Below the pieces are notes generated by a model. That model was not told where the DNA came from. It worked only from the letters and a program-made list of their open reading frames with translations, and made no database searches. 64,000 nt of DNA from positions 7,385,501 to 7,449,500 of the forward strand of contig JAKZAP010000017.1 of NCBI GenBank assembly GCA_023053575.1. The letters run 5' to 3'. Origin of the DNA: Branchinecta lynchi. Taxonomy: Eukaryota > Arthropoda > Branchiopoda > Anostraca > Branchinectidae. How positions within the stretch are numbered: position 1 is the stretch's first letter; every line of letters begins with the position of its first letter. The position numbers and the translations under genes are program-made. This document shows, piece by piece, positions 32,513 through 44,511 of this stretch.

Positions 32513-33934
32513 ATATGAACATTGCAAAATTTATAGTAAAGGAATTCGATTTGTCTTTACATTTGACCACAGCAGTAAAGGTACTAACGAGTGGTACTTC
32601 TCAGCGTGCGTTGAGCTATCTTTGTGCACATTATGTCGATTTTGTTCACTAGTTTTCGACCATACATTTTATATAAATCTTGCTCAACGTTATTAACTGT
32701 TTTAAGCTATGACTAAAAGCAATCGAATGAAAACGGAAAAATTAAAAATAGTATAATGTTTAAAAATAAATAAATAGGTCTACAGAGCCACACCTATGGT
32801 CTCGCCCACGTAACTTACAATGCTCTCCATTGATCCCTCGTGGCTCACGTATGTAACGGTTGCAATGCTGAAAACATGGTACACTAATATCACATTACAT
32901 GTAAATGCAAATCCCACTAAAAAATCAAAGCGACTGTGTTGAAACATCAAAAATCGTTTCATCGCAATCGGTCTGAGCCACATGTCTTGCAATTCAGAGA
33001 CTGCCATTTCTTTTGAACCAGAGCGTATGTGGGTGAAATTCTTTTTGAAATTAATTGTAATTTATTATAAGTTGCGGTTTTAACAGTACCCGGAATTGGG
33101 TTATCGCTGTGAGATTTCTGCATTTATACACAGGTGTTACTTTGGCAACGATGAGTGATTTTTGACTTAATGAAGAATAGATATAATCTCATCTGAGGAT
33201 GCGAAGCTTACCTTTATCCATGTCAGCGCTTAATAAATTTAAATCGAGTATAATTTGTTAGCCGGGAGAGGAGATATTAGTTGCGATTCTGATCCGAATT
33301 CTCCGTTCTGAATTCTCGCTTCTGAATTCTCGATTCTCGTACAAATTACCGTTTTTGCTCCGCTGGCTTCTCCATTCTCGCTTTTGACAAAAACACTAAT
33401 TTGGCAGCTCGTCAGCTACCCGGCATACGTGTTTATGAATTTGAACACCCGCACTCTGTTGACCAATTATTAGGGAGGACAACGGAGAGAGGAGGATCAA
33501 GAATTCCCCATCGGAGCAACTTCTCAATTCTGCAGAATCGCGAGGCTTTCCCCGTTCTCGATTCTAACAAAAACGCAAGAAAAAGAGTATTCGCTTCATC
33601 TGAATAGTCCAAAAACACGAAATAGGGGAATTGCGAAGAGATTCACAAGGAGAATTCGGATCAAAGACGAAAAAAGCCTTGAAAATATGTGAAGCCATTG
33701 CGAAGGAACCCCTGGACGGGAAGCGGCGAGAACGCAGCAATTGCCTGCGTATATATATTATATTTATTTATATTATTTTATATATACCTTATATATATTA
33801 TTATATATATTATATTATCTATATATTATCTATTTATTTTCTTTCATTTACTCCGCTTTTCCAAAATGGCGGGTTGTAAATAACTTACTTACTTATTACT
33901 TACTTACTTATACAGACATGCATGTTAGCCTATA
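32513..33934. other. No confident gene; foldback-like and microsatellite sequence
   Basis: A 75-codon minus-strand frame at 32780-33007 has one hydrophobic segment (FLVGFAFTCNVILVYHVF) but no family I recognise. From 33290 to 33660 GAATTCTCG/CGAGAATT-type words recur on both strands, hinting at a decayed foldback. 33747-33840 is a TATAT microsatellite and 33880-33912 an ACTT tetranucleotide run. Confidence 0.35.
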
Positions 33935-34102
33935 GGTGTATTTCCGCGGCACAATTGTTTACCGCACACTTCTGAGTATTTGACACTGCAAAACGGATAC
34001 GTTAGCTACATTTTATTAGATTTGTATCTCGGACCCTCCTGGCAAGAACACATAATTGTGTGGTACAGAATCCAGCCACAAGTTGAAACTCGCAGAAACG
34101 GC
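33935..34102. mobile_element. MITE with TTTCCGCG ends, carrying an inner insertion
   Basis: Same family as 35349-35457: GTATTTCCGCGGCACAATTG at the left and GAAACTCGCAGAAACGGC at the right. About 65 bp in the middle (GCAAAACGGATACG...GGCAAGAA) are absent from the other copy and match a dispersed repeat at about 57455 and, inverted, at about 60300. Confidence 0.6.
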
Positions 34103-34402
34103 ATTTTGTCTTTATTTTGGGCGGTATTTTCAAATGTCTGAAAGTAAAAATAAATTCGGATAAAAGCTCAATGATTATAACTTTAGGTTTACGCCTTTGC
34201 CATTCTCTGCAAAAAGATCCTCCGTTTCATGTCTATAATAGTTAGTTCTATTATCATAATTTATTCTTGCTGTTAAAGTTGAAGTTCCCGCATGATTCGG
34301 TCCAGAAAACCGAAAATCTCCTCGACACTAGTTTCCCGAAATCGAGCCGCAAAGTGTGCTACACAAATCTTGTTGGTTGAGGAAATACTTGTTGAACACA
34401 CT

Positions 34403-34788
34403 ACACTGTCAGAAGTTTCATAACAGATAGCTTAGAACACTTGCCAGAATAACACCTTTTCACTTAGAAATAAAGTGTTATGACCAATTAAGTTTACACT
34501 ATTCGTGCCTAGATCTCCAACAACACCTTCAATTGGAAAAAATACTAACGGGAATGAAAGAAACATAACAGATAACATCACAAAGTGTTATCTGTTGAAA
34601 CCGCGCATCCTTCTGTTGTCGTTATGTAACTTCTGACAGTGTAGTATTTTTACCTGTTTTACAGGTGTTGTTGGACATCTAGGCACGAAATAGTATAAAC
34701 TTAATTGGTCACAACACTTTATTTCTAAGTGAAAAGGTGTTATTCTTGAAAGTGTTATGCGCAATCTGTTATGAAACTTCTGACAGTG
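34403..34788. mobile_element. 386-bp MITE, CACTGTCAGAAG ends, TA duplication
   Basis: CACTGTCAGAAGTTTCATAA at the left and TTATGAAACTTCTGACAGTG at the right form a perfect 20-bp TIR, flanked by TA (34401-34402 and 34789-34790) as in Tc1/mariner-type MITEs. It shares the internal CTTCTGACAGTG (about 34633) with the copy at 22788. Confidence 0.88.
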
Positions 34789-34790
34789 TA

Positions 34791-35348
34791 GAGAAAAACT
34801 CTTTTCTAGTCACAAAATGTTTGTAGAAAAATGTGAAGATATAAGTCGGCAAGCGACATAGTGGGCAAATTAGTTGCTGCTTTAGCTATTGTGGGGAAAA
34901 TTAGCGAACTGCAATTTGCAGCTGATTTAGACATGTTTTATTCGTAGACGAACTGCAACAGTTAACTCCCGAAACTGTCTCACAGTTAATGTTGATTTCG
35001 TTTTCACGGCACTTGCTGCGTGGCCCAAGTGCCATAATAACTACAAGAATAACGTTTGTTTATTCAGCCATCAGGCAATACAAGATTGTCTACATTCTAC
35101 ATATATAACGACACAAACGAACTGTTACACAAAATAAGCTAAACTTTCTGTTCTAAGTCTAAACGCCTTTTAAACGCCTAAGTCCAAACTACATTTTGCA
35201 GACTTCCACGATGAAGTTGGGGGTCGTAGATTTCAGGATTCCGACAAGTAAGACCAACCGACCCCGAACAAATTTGTACCCTCAAATGCGAAACCGCTTG
35301 GCACTCTAGGAGGAATTGGGCCGAATCCGCAACTTGCAAAGAACTAAA
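34791..35348. other. No gene recognised
   Basis: Unique-looking sequence between two MITEs; no frame over 80 codons and no motif. Confidence 0.3.
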
Positions 35349-35457
35349 GGCCTTTTTCCGCGACACAATTGTGGGCCACACACTTCTGAGTGTTTGTCGC
35401 GGAACCACGATTGTGTGCCACACAGTCGAGCCACTAGTTGAAACTCGCGGAAACGCC
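35349..35457. mobile_element. 109-bp MITE with TTTCCGCG ends
   Basis: GGCCTTTTTCCGCGACAC (left) pairs with CGCGGAAACGCC (right), and the inner ACACAATTGTGGGCCACACA mirrors TTGTGTGCCACACA. The whole unit forms a hairpin. It ends 27 bp before a family A element. Confidence 0.65.
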
Positions 35458-35484
35458 GTTTTTTATATTTTGTTGGCGGTAATT

Positions 35485-38220
35485 ATGGCACTTGAGCTTA
35501 CTCAAGTGCCATATAGCGATTGTAATTTCTGTCCGTCAGTCGGTCTGTCGGTCTGTCGGTCCCGGTTTTGCTAGTTCGGGCACTTCCAGATAAGCTAGGA
35601 CGATGAAACTTGGCAGGCATATCAGGAACTGGACCAGATTAAATTAGAAATACTCGCTTCCCCGATCCGACCATCTGGAGGGGAGTGGAGGGAGGGGGAA
35701 TCCGGAAAAATGAGGAAAAATGAGATATTTTTAGCTTACGAACGGGTTACCGGATCTTAATGAAACTCGATATATGGAAGGAACTCGTGTCTCAGACCCT
35801 CCATTTTAAATCCAAACCGGATCCGGTGACATTGGGGGGAGTTGGAGGGGGAAACCGGAAATCTTGAAAAACACTTAGAGTGGAGGGATCGGGATGAAAC
35901 TTGGTGGAAAGTACAAGCACAAGTCCTAGATACATGGCTGATATAACCGGAACGGGTCCGCTCACTTTGGGGGAGTTGGGGGGGGGGAGAGAAGTCCGAA
36001 TTTGTAGTGATCCCGCGAGTTCCGTGCTTCCTGATGTGCTGGGACGATGGAAATTGACAGGCATCTCTGGGACCCGACCAGATTAAATAGGAAATCGTCA
36101 ATTCCCCGATTCGACCATCTGGGGGGGGGGGTGGAGGGAGGGGGAAGCCAAAATTTGAGGTATTTTTATATTGCGAACGAGTCATCGGATCTTGATGAAA
36201 TTTTATAGTTAGGATGACCTCGTGTCTCAGACGTCCCACTATAAATCCGGACCGGATCCGATGACTCTGGGGGCGTTGGGGGGGGTCCCGATTTCTAGCG
36301 ATCCCGCGAGTTCGGCATACTTCCTGATGTGCTAGGGCGATGAAACTTGGCAGGTATGTCAGGGACCCGAACAGGTTCACTTGAGAACAGCCCTTTCCCC
36401 AATCCGACCATACTGGGGGGAGTGGATGGATGGGGAGTCCGGAATCTAGTGGCGTGTATAACTTTTGAACGGGTGATCGGATCTTGATGAAATTTTATAT
36501 TTGGGATGACCTCGTGTCTCAGACATCTCACTTTAAATCCGGGCCGGATCCGATGACACTGGGGGGAGTTGGAGGAGGGAACCGGAAATTTTGAGAAACG
36601 CTTAGAGTGGAGGGATCGGGATGAAACTTGGTGGGAAAAACAAGCACAAGTCCTAGACACGTCATTGACATAACCGGACCGGATCAGGGCACTGTGGGGG
36701 AGTTGGGGTCGGGGTCCGGATTTCTAGCGATCCCGCGAGTTCGGCATACTTCCTGATGTCCTAGGGCGATGAAACTTGGCAGGTATGTCAGGGATCCGAA
36801 CATATTGACTTGAGAACAGCGGTTTCCTCGACCCGACCATCGTGGGGGGAGTGGGTGGATGGGGAGTCCGGAATCTAGTGGCGTACATAACTTTTGAACG
36901 GGTGATCGGATTTGAATGAAACATGTCTGGTTAGCTATCGCCTCGGACGTTCAGTGTCACGTCCGGGTCGGGTCCGATCCGACCATCGGGGGGGGAGTGG
37001 GTGGATGGGGAGTCCGGAATCTAGTGGCGTGCATAACTTTTGAACGGGTGATCGGATTTTAATGAAACATGTCTGGTGAGCTATCGCCTCGGACGTTCAG
37101 TGTCACGTCCGGGTCGGGTCCGATACCTGTGGGGATGGAGGGGGGGGGGAACTCGAGAAACTCTAAAAGCAGAGGGATTGGGACGAAACTTAATGGATTG
37201 AACAAGCATTAGGCCTAGATGAAATTGAAGGAGCCAGATGGTTTCGGGGCTCTGTGGGGGGAGTTGGAGGGGTTTCCTGGAATTCCGGTAGTCGTGAGTT
37301 AGAATAGTTCCAGATGTAAAACGACAACGAAACTTTGCAGGCACATTAGCGACCCGAATTATCTTGACTTAAGAACCTGACACAACATACCCCCGGAAAC
37401 TTCCGTTCCTAGATCCGAGCATTTTTTGGGGAGCACGAGAAGAGAAATATGGAAATTGACTTCTATAAATTGCAAACGAGTGGTCTGATTCGATTGAAAC
37501 TTCATGGGTGATACGAATCGATGGCCTCGACATGTAAAACATGCGTTCGAACCATATACGACCACGATTAGGGGAATTGGGGGTGGGGGGACTTTTGACA
37601 TGCACAAAAACCAAACGGATGGACCGAATGAGATGCAAATTCGACAGTGCCGAGTTTATGCGGCCTAGATTCGTTATTTGGCGTCCGGGCCGAATTCCGC
37701 CAAGGTAGGGGGGGGGGGTACTGGAAACTTGCAGATAGGCTAAGCTCTAATTTCAGTAAAACTTGATGGACAGGAACATGGAATTAAGAGATTGGGCCCG
37801 AACCGGCTCCGACAACGTTGGTGGGAGGGGGGGGGGGGGGGTACCGGAACTTTCCAAAAATGCTCAGATTCGAGTGAAACTTGATAGATGGTATAAAAGA
37901 AGATGCTTTAGGTGGTCGATTTTTTATATCCCGAACCAGATCCGGCCACGGTAGGTCGAGATAGAGTGGGTACCGGAAATCGTGTAGCACGTCTAGGGAT
38001 CAAACAAATGGATTTATTGGGATGAAAGTTTGAACAGTCATGTGCATTTGCTACAGACAATCGAGACGATGCCGGAACTGCTCAGAAATGAATGAAACTA
38101 AATATCCTATTTCTATTTCCGAACCGCATTTTTGGATGGCGGGTGTATTTTGTGACGTTCTCATCTACTTTCTTGTACAGCGTACTCGTACAAGTGCCAT
38201 ATGAGCTCGTAGCTCTTGTT
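35485..38220 (+). repeat. Family A element (Helentron/DINE-like), longest copy
   Basis: The 5' end ATGGCACTTGAG...CTCAAGTGCCAT (35485-35512) is a palindrome with a 4-base loop, followed by a (GTCGGTCT)n tract. The body is about 15 modules of ~130-155 bp each with a GATGAAACTTG core and a GGGGGGAGTTGGAGGGGG-like tract; three module types recur in the order 1-2-3-1-2-1-2-3-1-2-2-3-1-2. The 3' end is CAAGTGCCATAT then hairpin GAGCT-CGT-AGCTC and TTGT, next to T. Proline-rich frames on the minus strand are artefacts of the G tracts. Confidence 0.75.
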
Positions 38221-38284
38221 TTTAAATATCTATCTAACTCAAGGTTTATTGTAGATGATTGTAACAAGGCTGAATTACAGCTGT

Positions 38285-38554
38285 TCATACATTTACATTA
38301 CGACAGTCTTCACAGAGAAGCGGTTGATGTGAATTCATATCACCTTCCAGAGAGGATAATATGAAGTTATATCACCCTCCAGACAGGAAGATATGAAGTC
38401 AAATGTTCAAAAAAAGTTATAGCAGTTAACATACCTCCATCTCGGTTGATATCGGAAAAACAACCTCAATGGCCATTTAAAAGTATCAAACCCGCTGCAC
38501 TCGATAGATAGGTTTCATAACCTACCTCACCTTTGGCTCGGATAGGATATTTCT
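38285..38554. other. Inverted GATATGAAGT/CATCTCGG-type repeats
   Basis: CCTCCAGACAGGAAGATATGAAGT and related words recur near 38340-38400 and again at 39290-39360 and 43895-44060. No gene. Confidence 0.35.
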
Positions 38555-39083
38555 ATTAGCAGTAATAATAATAAATATGATTGCAATAATAAAGCTTTCG
38601 CCTCTATAAATTTCTCGGGACACTTTATACACTAAATTGAATTTCAGCCAGGTGGTAGTCGACACCTGCTTTGAATTGGTTGATATTTTCGGCATTTACA
38701 ACACTTTCTGGGAGATTATTCCAACATTCTGCTATTCGGTTTCTAAAGCTCCATTTGCCGATGTCTTTTCGGAACTTCTTACCACTCAGTTTCAAGTTGT
38801 GTCCTCTGAGACCGTTATGGTTGAAGGTGAAGACATCATCAGGCCTAATGTTATCATAATAACTATGGCAAATTTTAAAAGTTTCGATTAAATCACCTCG
38901 AAGCAATCTGTAAGATAAACTGGGTAATCGTAGTTTTTGAAGCCGGTTTTCATAAGGCAGATGGCGAATGGCTGGCACTGTTTTTTTTGCTCTTCTTTGA
39001 ACTTGCTCAATGGCGATAACATCCTTGATATAGAAGGGCCTTGTTATTGCGTCCTTGTTGGTGACTTCTAATAATTTTCTCAT
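38555..39083 (-). pseudogene. LINE ORF2 C-terminal fragment (CR1-like)
   Basis: Minus-strand frame of 152 residues: IEQVQRRAKKTVPAIRHLPY, LPSLSYRLLRGDLIETFKI, GLRGHNLKL and WSFRNRIAECWNNLPESVV. This is the classic C-terminal tail of CR1/L2-type LINE ORF2. The 3' end lies at about 38555 in a TAA-rich stretch. 5'-truncated at about 39085. Confidence 0.85.
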
Positions 39084-40299
39084 TCATTTTTCAAATCATC
39101 ATTTCTGGACGCTGACAAAATTTCTCCTCTCTGGAAGACGATGTGAATTCGTATTGGCCGCGAACGTTTTGTGTGAAGGTTATCGTAATATAAATTTTCT
39201 CGAACAGGCAGGCTAATGTAATGCATATTCTCATATGACCTATTGTCAGTTATCTTACGACACACACACACTTAGTGGTAGATACGAGAGGATGATACAA
39301 ACTCAAATCAAAGTCATATCATCCTCTAGAGAGGATGATATGAAGTCATCAATCCCCAGAGAGTTTTTTTGTATGGGTATTTGTTAAGGCGGAACGGTAC
39401 TTTAAAACTCATAAAGAGCAGGTATACACTTTTCCCATGTTAATTGACAATATCTGTTTCAAGCGTGTCAAGCCAAATTGACGGTGGCGGAAAAATTCCA
39501 AGATACCCATTTTGAAGAGCTTTTTACGGGCTACAAAATGTTTGGAGCAGTTTTCAAAGCCGACACACCGTTTGCTAGGTAGGCTAGAAATAAGAAAAAA
39601 AGTTTCTTGTCTGCCAACTGGCTGTCAACGACCTGGGTAAACTCTGTCGCTATACATTTGGTATCGTCTGGCAGATCACTGAGTAAGCAACCAAACGTTT
39701 GGAATGGATTTTGGAATTTTCATTTCTTGTAGTTTCAGTCCCTTCTTTTCTCCAAAAAAGACATTTCTCTCATTTCGTTTCCATACCATGGGCTGTTATC
39801 GCAAGGAAGCATCAAGATCCGTAACCCCGTTGGGACAGCAGGGGCTATTCACAGGGGGTCAAGAGAGAGATGAGGAAAACAGATTATTATGCGAGATTAA
39901 AATCCAAATAATTCAAAGGACTTTCAGTAATATGGTACGATTAAATAAGTCAGTTGCGTAGTAAAATTCAATCGTGCTAGCAAAATGAGAAAAAAGAACA
40001 AAACAACTTGAGAAGTGGATGAATTCATAGGGAGCAACTTGAAGTAAAATATATAAGACTAGGACGCCCGACTTTGCCTGCAATATTTGCTTAGTGTGAT
40101 AACATAGGATTAGACATCGCAAATGACATACCGACAACAGGCGAGACAACTGCAGGAAATTCGAATAATGACCGCACCATCAAAACTCGGACAGCGTTCA
40201 GAAACTTGAACTTTCTCAAGCATGTGTAACTTTCTTCTTTCATTCAAGTAGGCTAATGAATCTCTACAAAACTTATTGCATCACAGCCTAGCTGTTTTT
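39084..40299. other. No gene recognised
   Basis: A palindrome TCATCCTCTAGAGAGGATGA sits at about 39321-39340, with a second GAGAGGATGATAC-type word at 39285. Several short frames have no recognisable motif. Confidence 0.3.
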
Positions 40300-41075
40300 G
40301 TCCATCCGTCGGTCAGTCCGGGTTTTGCCAGTTGGGGCACTTCCAAAGAACGTTGAAACTTGCCAGCATAATTTTAAAGAACCCTACCTAAACCGCTAAG
40401 TAAATTTCGTTTTTCGGATTCAACCATCTGTGGGGGAGTGGAGGAATGGGAAATCCGGAAACTTGTGGAGAGCGACTTCAAACGGGCGATACGACTGGAA
40501 TGAGACTTGATGAGTATAAGAGAAAATGCCCGATAATCCATGTACTTGTCCGACCGGATTCGGCCACAGTGGAGGAAACTGGACGGGGGCACCAGACATT
40601 TTGTGGCGTTTTTGTTGCATTTTGAATGCAACTTGGAATATAGTGATATCATATACCCTAGATTACACAATTTCTAGTCTGGAGCGGAACCGACCACGGT
40701 TGGTGGGGGCGGTACCGAAATTCCTCGAAAATTGTTTGTGGTAACTGGAAAACTTGGTAGGTGGTAAGGAAAGTTTCCCTAGACGAACTTTTTACGTGTT
40801 AAAACCGAATTCGACTCGGTGGGGAGTTAGAGGGCAATTGGGCACAATTTTTGGCACGCACATGGATGAAATGATGCAGTGAAATGAGTGGTGTTGCGGA
40901 CATGAAACTTAGAAGGTACACAGGTCATATGTTCTACATCTACAGGATCCTTTTCAGGGTTCCGAACTGATTTGACCTCGGTAGAGGGAGCTGGAGGGGC
41001 ATCGGAAACTTTACGGAAATGGAAACTTGCCGGGTTGGTAAGATAAGACGCTCTTGATGACGTATTCATGTGCTG
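40300..41075 (+). repeat. Family A, partial copy
   Basis: Starts within the GTCCATCCGTCGGTCAGTCC tract (about 40300) and continues through at least five degraded modules (GTTGAAACTTGCCAGC, AATGAGACTTGATGAG, ATGAAACTTAGAAGG). The 5' palindrome and the 3' hairpin are not evident. Confidence 0.6.
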
Positions 41076-41109
41076 AAACGGGAGTAGTTATAGTTGTTTA
41101 GGGAGTAGT

Positions 41110-41487
41110 CATTCAAGTAAACAGTGTTTGGCGGTAAGGTAAGAGTGTTGTCTGGTCCTTATTTTTGCCCAATGCGTGGACATTTGGGCAAAAATATTTT
41201 TCACGTAATGTGCGTATGCCCTGAGCTTTCAGATCTTCGTGGGGAAATTTTTGGTGTTAGTAATTTGGGGGAGGATTGGTTGGTAATAGTAATGGGAAGT
41301 AAAATATTTGGTGATATTGAAAAGTTGGGAAGATTCCTTTCGGTTTCGATGAACCACAGAGAAAGATTCCTGTAAAGGAATATGTAAAATAGTTAGCATT
41401 TATTTGGTTTGTATTTTATATTTTTTTTTGTGTTTATTCTTTTCCCATGGCCTCTGTGTTTTTGGTGGAATAAATCTTATTCATTAC
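41110..41487 (+). pseudogene. LINE ORF2 C-terminal zinc-knuckle fragment
   Basis: Plus-strand frame 41124-41375 contains CPMRGHLGKNIFHVMCVCPE, LSDLRGEIFGVS and KLGRFLSVSMNHRERFL. Many LINE ORF2 proteins end in such a C..C..H..C module followed by LxxLR and a short hydrophobic tail. The 3' UTR follows to about 41487 with GAATAAATCTTATTC. A related piece lies on the minus strand at 49400-50110. Confidence 0.6.
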
Positions 41488-41495
41488 TGGAGTAA

Positions 41496-42728
41496 AAAGA
41501 GCTGTAAGCTCATGTGGCACTTGCACGGGTTGAGATGTATTGTTTGATCAAAAGTACTTTTTGACTTTGCGGTTTAGATGCGCACTCTAAGGGAGCTACA
41601 GCTTCATTTGCAAGCAAAGCCCTTGAGGCAAAAACGATAATGGGCTCATGGGGTTCATGAAAATTTGTATTTTGCTTAAAGTATTTTTCTTACTTTGCGG
41701 TCAAGATTGGTACTTCAATGAATAGTCTGATCTGGACAGTGGCGATTTCTGAACCAATCTTGTCGAATCTCTAATATTCCAGCCAAGTTTAATCGTCCTA
41801 GCACATCTGGAGTTACCTTAACTCGCGATCACCGGAATTCCGGACCCCCCCCCCACACCATCCAACTTCACACACAGTGCCCGGAACCAATCCGATTCTG
41901 TAAATGATTTAACCAGAGCGTCTGTTCCCACAAAGTTCCATCCCGATCTCTCAAGTCTAAGTGGGTCACGTATTCCCCCCCCCCCCCCCCAATACTTGTC
42001 AGATCCGGTCCGGACATGTTATCAGAGACATGTCCTCTGTTCAATTACTAATTTCACTCGAATCCGATCACCGGTTCCAAAGTTACGCATGACTCAATAT
42101 TCCGGATTCCCCCTCCCTCCAATCCCCCATGATTATCGCATCGATAATTTCTTTTATTTCCAAGTCAGTTTGATCCGGTCCTTTCTATACCTGCCAAGTT
42201 TCGCCGTGAAAATCCCAAAACCACCATCACCGGAATCCCCCCCCCCCCCCCGCGAGTGTCCGGATCCAGTCCAATTATATAAACGATTTATCTAGAGCAG
42301 ATGCTTGTTCTTCCCAGCAAGTTTCACTCATCCCTCTATTCTAACCGTTTCTAGAGATTCCCCCAACCCCCAACTCCTCCGTAGCTGTCGAATTCGGTCG
42401 AGAATTCAAATGGGACATCTGAGATACATCATCTGTTCAGGTATTAAGTTTCATTCCAATCCGATCACCCGTTCGAAAGTTATAGACTACTGAATTTTCC
42501 TGATTCCCTTTTCCCTCCAGTCCCCCCCCCCCTCCGGATGGTCGGATAGAGAAACCGATTGTTTTCAAGTTGGTTTGGCCGGGTCCCTGACATGCCTGCC
42601 AAGTTTCACCGTCCCAGCACATCTGGAAGTACCGTAACTCGAAAAAGTGGGACAAACAAACTCGGACAGACCGGCAACGGGAATTGCAGTCGGGATATGG
42701 CACTTGAGGCAAAGGCTGCAAGTGCCAT
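41496..42728 (-). repeat. Family A element, minus orientation
   Basis: At the left (3' end) the hairpin GAGCT-GTA-AGCTC is followed by ATGTGGCACTTGC; at the right (5' end) ATGGCACTTG...CAAGTGCCAT closes the palindrome at 42697-42728 with a 12-base loop. Outer flank on the 5' side is a T run on the minus strand. C tracts at about 41846-41854, 41976-41990 and 42238-42251 are the complements of the family's G tracts. Confidence 0.75.
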
Positions 42729-42879
42729 AAAAATACATGCTGAAAGTGCTGTAACCGTTTCTGAACTATCTGACAAGTAATTGAACGGAAATTTCGGAAT
42801 GACCCAACTTGTTAAATCAGAATATTTCATGGGTTTTCGACTAACAACGGTATTCCGGTAGGGATCAATCTAGGTAATC

Positions 42880-43560
42880 TAACCTTGAGAAAACAATATA
42901 TTTCCGCATTCACCCTCCCTCTAGCCATGATGAAGTTGTTTGGTCGGGTCCCGGATATGCCTGCCAAGTTTCATCGTCCTAGCACTTATGGAAGTAGCCT
43001 AACTCGAGAACAGTGAACCGACAGACAGACACGATGAACACGATTATGACAACCATTTTCTCGCCGGACAAGTAGTTCGCCTGGGATCCGGCCAAAATCG
43101 TTTTGGCCGTCAAAATCGGCCAAAAAAAGTTTGTTAAAAGTAAAAGTTTTATTTGAAGTTGATTAGATGTTCGATATTGGGGTAAAGAGATACACTGAAT
43201 TTGTTGTTTAGCTTTATTTTATTGCCAGACAAGCAGTTCGCCTGGGATTCGGCCGAAACGGAAAATTCGGCTGAAGTACGGCAGGAAGTTTTGATCAGTT
43301 TCGTCAAAAATGGTATGACATATAGGGGTAAACACAAATGGTGTGAATCCATATCTGAACTTGGTTTTCTCGGATGATTAGCTATTTGGCCTCAATCTGT
43401 TTCTACATTTTAATAGTAAAAACGTTCAACGAGTCTGGTGAAGACAGGATCTGGTGAAGGCAAGACCCAATTGTGGATCAAATATTAATTTTTGGGATCC
43501 CATCGAAACTTCTGGTCTTGCTATCTTTTGGGATCCCACAGCAACTTCTAGCCTTGTTCC
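42880..43560. repeat. Remnants of families A and B back to back
   Basis: 42940-43040 is a minus-strand family A piece (CTGCCAAGTTTCATCGTCCTAG) running into a GACAGACAGAC tract. 43055-43560 is a plus-strand family B piece (CTCGCCGGACAAGTAGTTCG, GAAGTTGATTAGATGTTCG) ending in GATCCCATCGAAACTTCTGGTCTTG and a second GGGATCCCAC...GCCTTGTT. Confidence 0.55.
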
Positions 43561-44511
43561 TCGATTTTTTTTCCAATTTTCGAAGATTTTCAATATTTTG
43601 ACTGTTAGACGCTTTTACTTTACGATAAGTGACTCTTTTACTCGACAAGTGAATTAGCGAACTGGTTGCTTAAGGTACTGCAATGACTGCGAAAAAGCAG
43701 CAGCCAAGAGGTCATTCAGATGCAATTTAGTGTCAGTCTCTCGACCCAATTCCCTCTGATGACCTCTGAGACATAGATAAACATCGCACAGAGGGAGTCC
43801 TTTGACTTTGACCTGTTCACCGACCAAAACCCATGCTGAATCTGCTATAACGAGTTTCGAGTACCGTTCCCCCTGGCTCTGTTCGAAAAAGGTATGATGT
43901 TTAACACATCTCCATGTCGGTTGATATCAGGATGACAGCTTCGATGGCCATCTAAAAATGTACACCTCGCCTTCGGTTCGGTGGATATTTTCATAACCTA
44001 TCTATGACCGTCTCGGTGTTATTTTCCGATATCAACTTCGATCTCGGAACTCAACTTAAGTAAGGAGAGTTAGGACGGAAAAGTAGTCCTTCAGCTAAAA
44101 CTGACTGCTAATCGTAGTTGACTGCGTTAAACGGATGTCAGCTTGGATTGATTCTAGCAATATTCCTCTTGGCAAGGGTCCTCTTCAGGCTTAAGCGGTT
44201 TTGTCAACTGATCTTCTCTCGGAATCGTGAGTGAATTATTTGTAATAAAGAAAAGATTAGGCCTTCCGAGAGAACGCGATTTGTACGCACATCAGAACGC
44301 ACTTGTATTTCCAGTGCGCTTGTCAGCGTGCTGCAGATGAGCAAATCAAATGTTATTTACTGGTGGTTAAGCTTCTTTGAAACTTAAGTACACCTTCAAA
44401 CTTGAGGTATTAACTTCGTGTATGGTGAACAATCCCCTCTATACCACCTATTCTGAATCGTCATAGTAATTAGAAAAATAGCCTCGAGAGCTAACCCTTC
44501 GTTCTGACTAA
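43561..44511. other. No gene recognised
   Basis: GGTTGATATCAGG (43918) and CCGATATCAACTTCGATC (44027) form a loose inverted pair around 43895-44050. CTTGGCAAGGGTCCTCTTCAGG at about 44169 is a dispersed repeat also seen at 57500. No frame of note. Confidence 0.3.

Noticed and set aside
33747..33935. Tyrosine/isoleucine-rich frames
   Set aside because: They come from a TATAT microsatellite and ACTT repeat.
35757..37638. Proline-rich frames on the minus strand (PPPPP, PHPSTPP)
   Set aside because: They are translations of G tracts in family A modules; frames break at each tract-length change.
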